Positions 27,069 through 35,005 of a stretch of 64,000 bases of DNA are shown here, in pieces. The first letter of the stretch is position 1. The number at the start of each line of letters is the position of its first letter. Both the position numbers and the translations under genes were made by a program. The notes below the pieces were generated by a model. The model was not told where the DNA came from and searched no databases. It was given only the letters and a program-made list of their open reading frames with translations. This stretch comes from Paenibacillus contaminans (GTDB lineage: Bacteria; Bacillota; Bacilli; Paenibacillales; NBRC-103111), in NCBI RefSeq assembly GCF_003285015.1, contig NZ_QMFB01000009.1, forward strand, positions 124,001 to 188,000, read 5' to 3'.

Positions 27069-27281
27069 TTATGCCGGCGACAGCTCATATAGCCCGCGAA
27101 CGTCGCAGCCAAGCGTATCGGCGATCGAGATTGCGACCTGAAGCGGCATAATCCGTTTGTTGTCGGCGTAGTCCTTTAAACGCTCAGGCTTGTATAAAAG
27201 AGCTTGCGCAAGCCCGTTCGCCGTCACGCCCCGTTCCTCCATTCGTTTCTGCAGCAGGCAGCGGCCAAGTTGAAGTTTCAT
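27069..27281 (-). CDS. Small XRE-type HTH protein
   Basis: 70 residues from ATG 27281 (MKLQLGRCLLQKRMEERG), preceded by ACGGAGGATTAACG; the longer frame to 27485 has no support. Single HTH_3/Cro-C1 domain: MEERGVTANGLAQALLYKPERLKDYADN, quoted in part as NGLAQALLYKPERL, then QVAISIADTLGCDVRGLYEL. Resembles the short 'helix-turn-helix transcriptional regulator' proteins of Bacillales; target unknown. Convergent with the MmyB-type gene, 17 bp apart. Confidence 0.75.
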   Translation of the reverse strand: MKLQLGRCLLQKRMEERGVTANGLAQALLYKPERLKDYADNKRIMPLQVAISIADTLGCDVRGLYELSPA

Positions 27282-27526
27282 AGCGTTAATCCTCCGTACC
27301 CTGTAGTATGGCTGACACCAACAGTGTTCCAAGAAAGCGCGGAAGTTAATCGGCCCCAAAAGAACGAGGTCTGACAATCGCCGTGTGAACAAGCACCGCG
27401 CGCCGGGAATGCCGGGCGTTCCGAAATTACGAGACCGGCACGGTACTCCCGCACAGGGAAGCGCTTGCCTGGTGTTACCCTTCATTTTACTTTCATCATG
27501 AATAATTAACTACGCGAACAAATGTT

Positions 27527-27712
27527 TGTGGATTATTTCTGTGGATAAGTGGATAACTTGTGGGCATCATCCGGATAAATCGGGTTGCGTCTATGGATAA
27601 ATTGTGAATATCTTGTGGATAAGCCGAGTGAAAACTTTCTTGAAAGCGCTGAGATCACCCGACGGTATGCGGTTTCATAAGTCGTCTGAATATTTCGAAA
27701 TACTGTGGATAA
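27527..27712 (+). promoter_or_regulatory. Cluster of DnaA boxes upstream of ung
   Basis: Three perfect TGTGGATAA sites (reverse complement of TTATCCACA) at 27540-27548, 27614-27622 and 27704-27712, plus three one-mismatch sites: TGTGGATTA 27527-27535, AGTGGATAA 27548-27556, TATGGATAA 27592-27600. All have the same orientation within 186 bp. The interval 27282-27787 has no gene. Such clusters away from oriC bind DnaA in B. subtilis; no dnaA or dnaN is nearby, so this is not a recognisable origin. Confidence 0.8.
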
Positions 27713-27787
27713 CGATTGCCTCTTTGACAGCTGCCATTTGGAAATGAGATGATAGATTTAAAGAAATGGATGCGGAGGAATCGAACG

Positions 27788-28483
27788 ATGGCGATATTAA
27801 AAAACGATTGGGCGCCGCTGCTGGAGCAGGAATTCGAGCAGCCCTACTACTTGAAGCTGCGGCAGTTTCTTGTTGAGGAATACCGGACGCAGGTCATCTA
27901 TCCGAATCAGCACGATATTTTTTCTGCGCTGCATTTGACGCCTTATGCCGGTGTGAAGGTCGTTATATTGGGACAAGATCCGTATCACGGGCCGGGACAA
28001 GCGCATGGACTCAGCTTTTCGGTCAAACCGGGAGTAGCGACGCCGCCTTCGCTGCAAAATATGTTCAAGGAGCTGCACACCGACCTCGGTTGTAAAATTC
28101 CCGACAACGGGTATTTGGTGAAATGGGCGGAGCAAGGGGTGCTGCTGCTAAACACCGTATTAACCGTACGCCAGCAATTGCCGAATTCGCACAAAGCAGC
28201 CGGCTGGGAAACGTTCACGACCCGCGTTATCGAAGCGTTGAGCTTGCGGAAGGAACCGGTCGTGTTTATGCTGTGGGGAAGCCATGCCCAAGCGAAGCTG
28301 CCGCTCATCGATACGAACAAACATTATGTGATCCGGTCGCCGCATCCGAGTCCGCTGTCGGCACATCGCGGGTTTTTCGGCAGCAAGCCGTTTTCGCAGG
28401 CAAACGCCTACTTGCGCAGCATCGGCGAGACGGAAATCGATTGGCAAATACCGGATTTATCCGAACAGCAGCAGATAGGATAA
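27788..28483 (+). CDS. ung: Uracil-DNA glycosylase
   Basis: Family-1 UDG that removes uracil from DNA to start base-excision repair. 231 residues from ATG 27788 (MAILKNDWAPLLEQ), after GCGGAGGAATCGAACG. Catalytic Asp64 in GQDPYHGPGQAHGL; the second active-site motif is HPSPLSAHRGFFG, with the catalytic His and minor-groove loop. Length is usual. The DnaA-box cluster lies directly upstream. The M20 gene follows after 11 bp and is probably cotranscribed. Confidence 0.95.
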   Translation: MAILKNDWAPLLEQEFEQPYYLKLRQFLVEEYRTQVIYPNQHDIFSALHLTPYAGVKVVILGQDPYHGPGQAHGLSFSVKPGVATPPSLQNMFKELHTDLGCKIPDNGYLVKWAEQGVLLLNTVLTVRQQLPNSHKAAGWETFTTRVIEALSLRKEPVVFMLWGSHAQAKLPLIDTNKHYVIRSPHPSPLSAHRGFFGSKPFSQANAYLRSIGETEIDWQIPDLSEQQQIG

Positions 28484-28494
28484 GGAGGGAGCTT

Positions 28495-29667
28495 ATGAAA
28501 AAGACGATCGAGCAGGCGATCGATAGGAATGCGGAACGATTTAAGCAGATTTCCGCATATATCGGCGCGAATCCCGAGCTCGGCAACGAGGAGTTTCTTG
28601 CCGCTCGGAAGCTGACGGACGAGCTGGAGTTTCACGGATTTCAGGTGGAGCGGGGAACGATAGGCTTGGAAACTGCGTTTATTGCCTCCTACGATTCCGG
28701 GAAGCCGGGTCCGGTCGTCGCTTTCCTGAGCGAATATGACGCGCTGCCGGAGCTTGGCCATGCCTGCGGGCATCATCTAATTTGCATGATGAGCATCGGC
28801 GCGGCAGTCGGACTGAAGGCCGTCGTCGATGAAGCGGGCGGCAGCATCCGCGTATACGGAACGCCGGCGGAGGAAACGAAGGGCGCCAAGGTGCCGATGG
28901 CGGCGGAGGGGTTGTTCGATGACGTCGATTTTGCGCTAATGGCGCATCCCTTCTATGTTTATGAACGCTCGGGCTCGTCGCTGGCTATGGATGCGCTGCA
29001 GTTCGACTTTTTCGGACGAGCTGCGCATGCCGCGGCAAGCCCGCACGATGGAATCAATGCGCTGGACGCAGTGCTGCAGCTGTTCGGCGCGATCAATGCG
29101 CTGCGTCAGCAGCTGCACGACGATGTCCGCATTCACGGCATCGTAACCGAGGGCGGTAAAGCCGCGAACATTATACCGGATCATGCGACCGCTCAATTTT
29201 ATGTGCGGGCGGCGACGAGACAGCGGACGGACGAAACCGTAAGAAAAGTGCTTAAGTGTGCGGAAGGGGCGGCGCTCCAAACGGGCTGCACGTGGAAAGT
29301 GTCCAATTACGAATATTCCTATGACGAGCTGATGACGAACGAGACGCTTTCGGCCGTCTACGAGCGCAATTTGCTTGCAATGGGCATCGCGCCGGATCAA
29401 ATAGAATTCGGGAAGGATCACGGATCGCTTGACCTCGGAAACGTTTCCCGTCGCTGTCCGACGATTCACCCGTTCGTCAAGGTGGTCGACGAGCCTCACA
29501 ACCTGCATACGCGGGAATTCCGCGATCTGGCTATGGAGGAGCGCGCGCTTGACGCGATGATTTTTACGGCAAAAACGCTCGCATTCACGGCCTATGACGT
29601 TATAGCCGAACCGGGCGTGCTTCAGGCGATTCGCGATGAGTTCGCGGCGAAGCGTCAAAATGGCTAA
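28495..29667 (+). CDS. M20-family amidohydrolase (AbgB-like)
   Basis: Metal-dependent amidase/peptidase releasing a carboxylate from an N-acyl or amide substrate. 390 residues from ATG 28495 (MKKTIEQAIDRN) behind AAGGAGGG; the frame is open from 28123, overlapping ung. Metal-site motifs: LSEYDALPELGHACGHH, the catalytic-base EE in GTPAEETKGAK, and a late His near RCPTIHPFVKV. A dimerisation domain interrupts (~180-290; FDFFGRAAHAAASPHDGINA). Resembles p-aminobenzoyl-glutamate hydrolase subunit B; true substrate unknown. Confidence 0.86.
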   Translation: MKKTIEQAIDRNAERFKQISAYIGANPELGNEEFLAARKLTDELEFHGFQVERGTIGLETAFIASYDSGKPGPVVAFLSEYDALPELGHACGHHLICMMSIGAAVGLKAVVDEAGGSIRVYGTPAEETKGAKVPMAAEGLFDDVDFALMAHPFYVYERSGSSLAMDALQFDFFGRAAHAAASPHDGINALDAVLQLFGAINALRQQLHDDVRIHGIVTEGGKAANIIPDHATAQFYVRAATRQRTDETVRKVLKCAEGAALQTGCTWKVSNYEYSYDELMTNETLSAVYERNLLAMGIAPDQIEFGKDHGSLDLGNVSRRCPTIHPFVKVVDEPHNLHTREFRDLAMEERALDAMIFTAKTLAFTAYDVIAEPGVLQAIRDEFAAKRQNG

Positions 29668-29671
29668 ACAT

Positions 29672-29710
29672 AATCACCCTGACACGGTTAAGTGCGGGGT
29701 GATTTTTTTG
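29672..29710 (+). terminator. Terminator after the ung/M20 operon
   Basis: AATCACCC and GGGTGATT pair around a ~20-nt loop, followed by TTTTTTT. The remaining gap to 30051 holds no recognisable gene, T-box or riboswitch; it becomes AT-rich near 29880-29950. Confidence 0.85.
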
Positions 29711-30051
29711 TGCAGCGGAACAAATGACCGGGATGGAAGGAGGCCTGAACGTCGTTGTCCGCGATCCGCTACGTTTCCGCGCGAAAGCCTAGTTAGCGGA
29801 TTTTCTTGGTTTTGGGGGATCCGAAAGTGTAAATGTTCGCCTTAATAAAAACTGGCGCTTGCAAAGCGGCGAGGAACATGCCATTCTGGATAGTATATGA
29901 GACACGTTACATACAAGTTTTATTAATAGTATTTAATAGAGCGAGAGGCAGATTGTGCGAGTCCGCAAGTCGATTAACGTAACCGGGAAGTCATTGTCAG
30001 GGCTTTTGAACAATCGTTGCTAAAGGATATTGCCGAATGGGGGCTGCGAAA

Positions 30052-30753
30052 ATGAACGTCATTGATTTGACCGGTGTCATCCGGGAGGGAATGTGGAATT
30101 ACGAATGGCCGTTTCCGTCGTTCCGGATGAGGCCGCTTGATAAAGTGCCGTGGGTGAAGGGCGACGTCTATTGCGAGGTTTTCGAGGGGATGCATTCGCA
30201 GACGGGAACGTACCTGGAAACGCCGGCTCATTTTTTCGGCAACGACCGGAGCTATTCCGTAGCAGAAATTCCGGTAAGCAAGCTTGTCGATATGCCCTGC
30301 AAGGTGCTAATGCTTAACGAGAGCGAGTTTGCAAGTGCGGGGCCGAGAAAGCCGATCGACGCCGGGATGCTGGAACGCTGCCCGGGCAGCAAACTGCTTG
30401 CGGAAGGAGATGCGATTCTCGTAGGGACGGGCTGGGGGAAGCATTGGATGGACGCTTGTTATCTCGAGCAGTCTCCGTATTTTACGTACGATGCGATGGA
30501 ATGGCTGATTGCCCGAAAGCCGTTTTTGCTCGGAAGCGATTTTCCGCGGTGGGACAACCTGCCGAAATCGGAAGGTTTTTTTGCCGATTTCTACGAAGCG
30601 GATATTTTAATGCTCGCGCCATGCGTGAATCTGGAGCAAGTCAAAAGGCCCGATGTGAGGCTTACGGCGCTTCCGCTGCACATCCCGGGTACGAGCGCGG
30701 TGCCGTGCAGGGCGGTCATCATGGAAGAGGAGGAAGGCTATTATGGTAACTAA
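30052..30753 (+). CDS. Cyclase-family (kynurenine formamidase-like) metal hydrolase
   Basis: 233 residues from ATG 30052 (MNVIDLTGVIREGMW), with GGGGGC eight bases before; an alternative ATG is at 30037. The family signature HxGTHxDxPxHF appears as HSQTGTYLETPAHF: the central His is Tyr and Asp is Glu, so metal coordination differs from KynB. Later YDAMEWLIARKPFLLGSDFP and IPGTSAVPCRAVI are family-like. First gene of a three-gene operon with an AAC(3)-type acetyltransferase (11-nt overlap) and a TIM-barrel protein; pathway unknown. Confidence 0.8.
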   Translation: MNVIDLTGVIREGMWNYEWPFPSFRMRPLDKVPWVKGDVYCEVFEGMHSQTGTYLETPAHFFGNDRSYSVAEIPVSKLVDMPCKVLMLNESEFASAGPRKPIDAGMLERCPGSKLLAEGDAILVGTGWGKHWMDACYLEQSPYFTYDAMEWLIARKPFLLGSDFPRWDNLPKSEGFFADFYEADILMLAPCVNLEQVKRPDVRLTALPLHIPGTSAVPCRAVIMEEEEGYYGN

Positions 30754-31585
30754 GCAGGAAATGAAGATCAGCCTGGGGCTGATGGGCGTGGAGCGCGGAG
30801 ATATCGTACTCGTGCACAGCTCGTTGACAAGCATCGGCTATGTCGAAGGCGGGGCGGGCGCCGTAATCGATGCGCTGCTCGAGACGGTCGGGGATGAGGG
30901 GACGATCGTCATGTCCACGCTGACAGGCTGGGCGGAGCCTTTCGACGCGGCCAAGACGGCTTCGGCGGTCGGGAAGATATCCGAAACGTTCCGGCTGCGC
31001 AGCGATGCGCACCGCAGTCTCCACCCCGTTCATTCCGTGGCGGCGGTAGGCAGGCAGGCGGAATATATTACGACGGGCCACGAGCTGTGCGAAACGGGCT
31101 GCGGGCCGGGAAGCCCCTATTATAAAATAAAGGATCTGGGCGGTAAAGTGATGCTGCTCGGCGTCGATATGGATCGCAATACGATCATGCATTCCCTTGA
31201 AGAGGAAATCGATGCCCGGTATTTGCATACGCTGGACATCCCGGCTCCGACCTATATGCCGGAAGGAACGGCAACGTTCACGCTGAAAAAGTTTCCGCCG
31301 GGGCATCGCGACTTTTTACGGCTTACCCCGTTTTTGCGAAAGCGGGACGCGTTGACGGAAGGGAAGATGGGGAACGCAGTAGTAAAGGTGATGGACGTTC
31401 GCCAAGTGTTCGAGATTGGGCTGGAACTGCTGCGGGACGATCCGCTCTTTTTCATATGCCATAACGAAGCTTGTCATTCCTGTCACTGGTCCCGGCTGCT
31501 GTACGAGGACGCCGAGGTCGATTTGTCCCGGTATGAAGGGAAGGGCTGCGTTGATGCGGCCTGCGAGATTTGCGCAGTTGAATAG
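30743..31585 (+). CDS. AAC(3)-family N-acetyltransferase (FrbF/YokD-like)
   Basis: Acetyl-CoA-dependent N-acetyltransferase, 280 residues. Family motifs: VLVHSSLTSIGYVEGGAGAV, GTIVMSTLTGW, RSLHPVHSVAAVG (catalytic His region), GCGPGSPYYKIKDLGG and NTIMHSLEEE. Relatives include aminoglycoside 3-N-acetyltransferases but also enzymes acting in phosphonate or other small-molecule biosynthesis. The C-terminus has a Cys cluster (CHNEACHSCHW ... GCVDAACEICAVE). The operon with a cyclase and a TIM-barrel protein argues for metabolism rather than resistance. GAGGAGG before the ATG. Confidence 0.86.
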   Translation: MVTKQEMKISLGLMGVERGDIVLVHSSLTSIGYVEGGAGAVIDALLETVGDEGTIVMSTLTGWAEPFDAAKTASAVGKISETFRLRSDAHRSLHPVHSVAAVGRQAEYITTGHELCETGCGPGSPYYKIKDLGGKVMLLGVDMDRNTIMHSLEEEIDARYLHTLDIPAPTYMPEGTATFTLKKFPPGHRDFLRLTPFLRKRDALTEGKMGNAVVKVMDVRQVFEIGLELLRDDPLFFICHNEACHSCHWSRLLYEDAEVDLSRYEGKGCVDAACEICAVE

Positions 31586-31603
31586 CCCGAAGGAGGTACG
31601 GAT

Positions 31604-32365
31604 ATGTTTAATTTCAGCATGCTGGTGGACGACCGGATTGCCGTCGGCCTGGAACATAAAATAAACGTTTGCAGCGAGCTGCTGTTGTCCCATATGGAGA
31701 TCGACGACAAGCTCGGCGGCAAAAGCCTGACCGTCATGAACGGCGAGGAGCTTGAAGCGGTTCGCAGCCTGCTCATTAGGAATCATAAGCGAATCGTGCT
31801 TATTAATGGCACCGAGCCTGTCACCGATTTCGATTATTATCGTAAATTGTTCGCCCGGGCGTTCTTGCTGCATGCGGATAACGTCAGGGTTAGGGCGGAT
31901 GTCTTCGGGACGAGCCAAGAAGATATCGCCGCCGCTATCGGGAAGCTCTGTCCTGTCGCCAAAAGCTACGGCATCGGCCTGCTCATCGAGAATGATGCCT
32001 TATCTCCGCTAGCCGACGACCGCAGCATGACGGTACTGTTCAAGCAAATTCGCACGGAACAGACCGGCGTCATTTTCAATCCGCTGGAGCATGCGAAGAA
32101 ACGGGTGCATCCGTTTTTTCACGTTTTCTATAACAGCAAGCTGAAAGGCGATATCCGATTCCTTCGCGTCAATGACGGGTTATTCGTTGACGGTACCGCT
32201 GCATTGCCCGGGGAAGGGAATGCGGAGCTCAAGGAGCTGGCTTCCATCTTGCTGTCGCGGTCTTATAAAGGATATTTTTCGTTTACGCCGTATTTGCCGA
32301 ATACCGATATTGCCCGGTACGCCGATATGATGAATAGATTCAAAAGCATGCTGATGACGCTGTGA
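31604..32365 (+). CDS. TIM-barrel (xylose-isomerase-like) protein of unknown function
   Basis: 253 residues, last gene of the operon, 18 bp after the acetyltransferase, behind AAGGAGGT. Alternating β/α pattern; strand ends VLINGTEP, YGIGLLIENDAL (Glu at a metal-ligand position), IRFLRVNDGLF and a late FSFTPYLPN resemble the sugar phosphate isomerase/epimerase fold, but the usual Asp-His pair is not visible. Could be a degenerate, non-catalytic or substrate-specialised member. No closer identification. Confidence 0.6.
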   Translation: MFNFSMLVDDRIAVGLEHKINVCSELLLSHMEIDDKLGGKSLTVMNGEELEAVRSLLIRNHKRIVLINGTEPVTDFDYYRKLFARAFLLHADNVRVRADVFGTSQEDIAAAIGKLCPVAKSYGIGLLIENDALSPLADDRSMTVLFKQIRTEQTGVIFNPLEHAKKRVHPFFHVFYNSKLKGDIRFLRVNDGLFVDGTAALPGEGNAELKELASILLSRSYKGYFSFTPYLPNTDIARYADMMNRFKSMLMTL

Positions 32366-32385
32366 GACGGGTGTCTGCGGCAAAG

Positions 32386-32435
32386 GCCGATTTTCCGGAG
32401 CGGAGATTTCCGCTTTAGGGAATCGGCTTTTTTTG
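32386..32435 (+). terminator. Terminator of the cyclase operon
   Basis: GCCGATT (32386-32392) pairs with AATCGGC (32421-32427), with an inner GGAGCGGA/TCCGCTTT-like stem, followed by TTTTTTT. Confidence 0.85.
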
Positions 32436-32447
32436 CGAGCCGCCCCG

Positions 32448-33227
32448 TTAGGGATGATTTTGCGAAACGGTTATGATGTTGCCGTCGCTGTCGCGGATAT
32501 TAAAGAACGATACCGCCGGATAACGGACGATTCCGTAGACGATCTGGAAGCCGAGCTCTTGCGCGTGCCGGTAGGCGCCCTCCAGGTCGCTGGCGCTCAC
32601 TTTGAATAAGACCGGGCCGGGAGCGGACTCGGGAACGGGAACATTCTCCATGCCGTTGGAATCGAGGATGAGGGTCGTGCCGTTTGCCAGATTGAACATA
32701 TGCAAGTGGCCGAAGCGGTCCTGCTCGCGCACCTCGAGTCCCATGAATTTGGCGTACAGTTGCACCGATTCGTCCAGGTTCCGCACCCATAGAAATACGG
32801 AATCGATATGGCTTTGCACGAAGCAGTGCGACTTGCGGCCGTCAATGCCGCCGAAGGCTAGATTGTATCCGTCGGGGTCTTGAACGATAAACTCTTTCCA
32901 AGGGCCTCCATCCGGATAAATGACCGGTTCTCCCGAGATGACGGCGCCTTTGCTGCGGAACTCCTCGTACAGGCTGTCCAGTGCGGTCCAATTTTCTACA
33001 TATGCGTAAACGTCGTAGGGGCGCGTGCCGCCTTTCTCAGGCGGATTGGGTCTTACATCGGACGGGTCCGATGCTTGCAGAAGCTTCAGGGCGATGCCTT
33101 GAAGCCCGTCCCGCTGCGCCCACCAGTCGGTAACGTCAAAGCCCAGCATCTCCCGGTAAAATTGCTGCGAGCGTTTAGCGTCGGAAACCATCAATGCCGT
33201 TAACGAACTGCCGATTTGATTGGCCAT
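32448..33227 (-). CDS. Two-domain VOC (glyoxalase/dioxygenase-fold) protein
   Basis: 259 residues with two βαβββ VOC modules: 1-~125 (SLTALMVSDAKRSQQFYREM, ending QDPDGYNLAFGG) and ~135-259 (VFLWVRNLDESVQLYAKFMG, ending IRDSDGNIITVSQNHP). Members include glyoxalase I, extradiol dioxygenases and thiol transferases; the substrate cannot be told here. The usual metal Glu of module 1 is not obvious. Start ATG behind AAAGGAGATG. Divergent from the LplT-like transporter gene. Confidence 0.85.
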   Translation of the reverse strand: MANQIGSSLTALMVSDAKRSQQFYREMLGFDVTDWWAQRDGLQGIALKLLQASDPSDVRPNPPEKGGTRPYDVYAYVENWTALDSLYEEFRSKGAVISGEPVIYPDGGPWKEFIVQDPDGYNLAFGGIDGRKSHCFVQSHIDSVFLWVRNLDESVQLYAKFMGLEVREQDRFGHLHMFNLANGTTLILDSNGMENVPVPESAPGPVLFKVSASDLEGAYRHAQELGFQIVYGIVRYPAVSFFNIRDSDGNIITVSQNHP

Positions 33228-33601
33228 GCCGTTTCATCTCCTTTGAATGTGAAAAAGCGATCCGGGGGCCGCGGAAGCGGATCCGCCGGGGGGCTGCGTA
33301 TAGCGCCGAAGCGGCTGTCCGGCCGGCTTGCCCTGGACAGTTGTTTAACGGCGGGTCGTCGTTGCGGCAATGCTTCATACTCGATCGAAACGTTTGGACT
33401 ACATTCGAAAGAAATGGGAATGTATATTCCCCTTTTTATCCCATTTCCCTCTATTTGTCAATGAAGTTTTTGGAAAAAATATACCGGCTTTCGCTAGGCG
33501 GACGATTGCACCTTTTTCGGGAGAATGGTATCGTTAATAAGGTTGCGGAATCGAGGTTCAACCAGAAGAAAGGCGTTATCCGCCGTTCCGGGGAGGCAGT
33601 C
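33228..33601. other. Intergenic region between VOC gene and LplT-like gene
   Basis: No gene. Holds the inverted repeat GAAATGGGA / TCCCATTTC with an inner GGGAAT-GTAT-ATTCCC (around 33412-33448) and AT-rich sequence suited to divergent promoters. GAGGCAGTC before the ATG at 33602 supports the transporter start. Confidence 0.5.
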
Positions 33602-34840
33602 ATGTCAGCAAAACGCAAGGGGATGAGGCCGCTTAACGCGGTCGTTTGGACGCAGTTTTTGAGCTCGTTTGCGGATAATTTAAACTTTTTCATTATTGTC
33701 GGGATGGTCAACCGTCAGGGGTTCGCCAATCCGGACGCTTATGTCAGCTACATTCAAATCGCATTTTTGGCCGCTTATGTCATATTGGCGCCGGTCGTCG
33801 GAACATTTGCCGACAAGAGGGCGAAATCGCAAGTGCTGCTGGTCGGGAACCTGTTCAAAACGGCAGGCATTCTGCTGCTGTTTACCGGTCTTCATCCGGC
33901 AGTCTGTTATCTTGTGCTAGGAATCGGGGCGGTTATTTATTCGCCGGCGAAATACGGGATTTTGACGGAGCTGACAAACACCGAGGACGAGCTGCTTAGG
34001 GCGAACGCTAAGGTGGAGGGCACGACGATTCTCGCCATTCTGCTCGGTACGGTCGCGGGCGGGCTGCTCGCCAAGGAGTCCGATTTGCCGGGCTTGATCG
34101 CTTGCTTGGTCGTTTATTCCGCATCGATCGCAATGACGTTTTTCGTTCCGGCTCGCGGTGGCAACCGCGACGTGCGGTACGGGGCTTCCGCCGTAGCGTT
34201 CCTGCGCGACGTGAAGGTGTTGTTTGCGCATCCGGCTGCCCGGTTCTCGCTGATCGGCACAGGGGCGTTCTGGCTGACCGCTTCGGTGCTGCGCATTGCG
34301 CTGATCGCGTGGCTTCCGGAAAATCTCGGCATCACGGATACCGACCAGCAGTCGCTCATTATCGGCGTTTGCGCCATCGGCGTCGTGTTCAGCGCCTTCG
34401 TTACTCCGAAGCTTGTGCCTGCCGGGAAGCTGTACAGCTCGTACGTGTACGGCTTCATCATGGTGACGGCGGTCATGGTAGCGGCGTTCTCGCCGAACGT
34501 TTGGCTGACGGTCGTGCTTATGCTGATCATCGGGTTGTTCGGCGGCGTGTTCCTGATCCCGCTGAACACGATTCTCCAAGAGGTAGGCAAGGACCTCATC
34601 GGCCCGGGCAAAACGATCGCTATCCAAAACTTCGTCGAAAACGCGCTGAATGTCAGCGGTTTGACCGTATACCTGCTGCTCATATCGGCAGGGACGCCGA
34701 TCAACTGGTCGGTCGTCGGCATGGGGACGCTGCTGCTGCTGTTCGTGCTTTACCTTGCGACGCAGGTCGGTCTCGTGAAGCGGGCCGGAACGGACGACAA
34801 AGCCCGCAAGGCCGCCGCGGAGCTGAAGAGCGGCGCATAA
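33602..34840 (+). CDS. Lysophospholipid transporter LplT-like MFS protein
   Basis: 412 residues, ~12 membrane helices. Start at ATG 33602 (MSAKRKGMRPLNAVVWTQFL); the frame is open from 33194 without support. The N-terminal region FLSSFADNLNFFIIVGMVNR, then VLLVGNLFKTAGIL and IYSPAKYGILTEL match the LplT family, which flips lysophosphatidylethanolamine inward in Gram-negatives. In Bacillales no Aas acyltransferase is fused or adjacent here, so substrate is uncertain. Ends with a basic tail. Terminator at 34854-34884. Confidence 0.82.
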   Translation: MSAKRKGMRPLNAVVWTQFLSSFADNLNFFIIVGMVNRQGFANPDAYVSYIQIAFLAAYVILAPVVGTFADKRAKSQVLLVGNLFKTAGILLLFTGLHPAVCYLVLGIGAVIYSPAKYGILTELTNTEDELLRANAKVEGTTILAILLGTVAGGLLAKESDLPGLIACLVVYSASIAMTFFVPARGGNRDVRYGASAVAFLRDVKVLFAHPAARFSLIGTGAFWLTASVLRIALIAWLPENLGITDTDQQSLIIGVCAIGVVFSAFVTPKLVPAGKLYSSYVYGFIMVTAVMVAAFSPNVWLTVVLMLIIGLFGGVFLIPLNTILQEVGKDLIGPGKTIAIQNFVENALNVSGLTVYLLLISAGTPINWSVVGMGTLLLLFVLYLATQVGLVKRAGTDDKARKAAAELKSGA

Positions 34841-34853
34841 TAAGCATAAGGGA

Positions 34854-34884
34854 AGGGACTATCCGGCAGCGGATGGTCCTTTTT
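34854..34884 (+). terminator. Terminator after the LplT-like gene
   Basis: AGGGACTATCCG-GCAG-CGGATGGTCCT hairpin followed by TTTTT. Confidence 0.85.
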
Positions 34885-35005
34885 GCTGTAAACAAATTCT
34901 GGATGCTATTCATGTTATTTATGCTATAATCGAACGTATGAGCGTATTTTTGAGGAGAGTGGCGCGAGACCGCCGCAAGGATAATCGACCGGGAGGGAAT
35001 GCGGA

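Noticed and set aside
27641..27654. CcpA site-like TGAAAGCGCTGAGA
   Set aside because: It matches the cre consensus with one change, but ung is not a known carbon-control target and single sites of this quality arise by chance.
27527..27712. A chromosomal origin at the DnaA-box cluster
   Set aside because: No dnaA, dnaN or rpmH genes or AT-rich unwinding region nearby; the cluster is better explained as a DnaA-binding site away from oriC.
29711..30051. T-box or riboswitch in the gap before the cyclase operon
   Set aside because: No T-box antiterminator motif, specifier stem or known aptamer pattern found by eye.
30743..31585. Calling the AAC(3)-family gene an aminoglycoside resistance gene
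   Set aside because: It overlaps metabolic genes, shows no sign of recent transfer, and many family members are not resistance enzymes.
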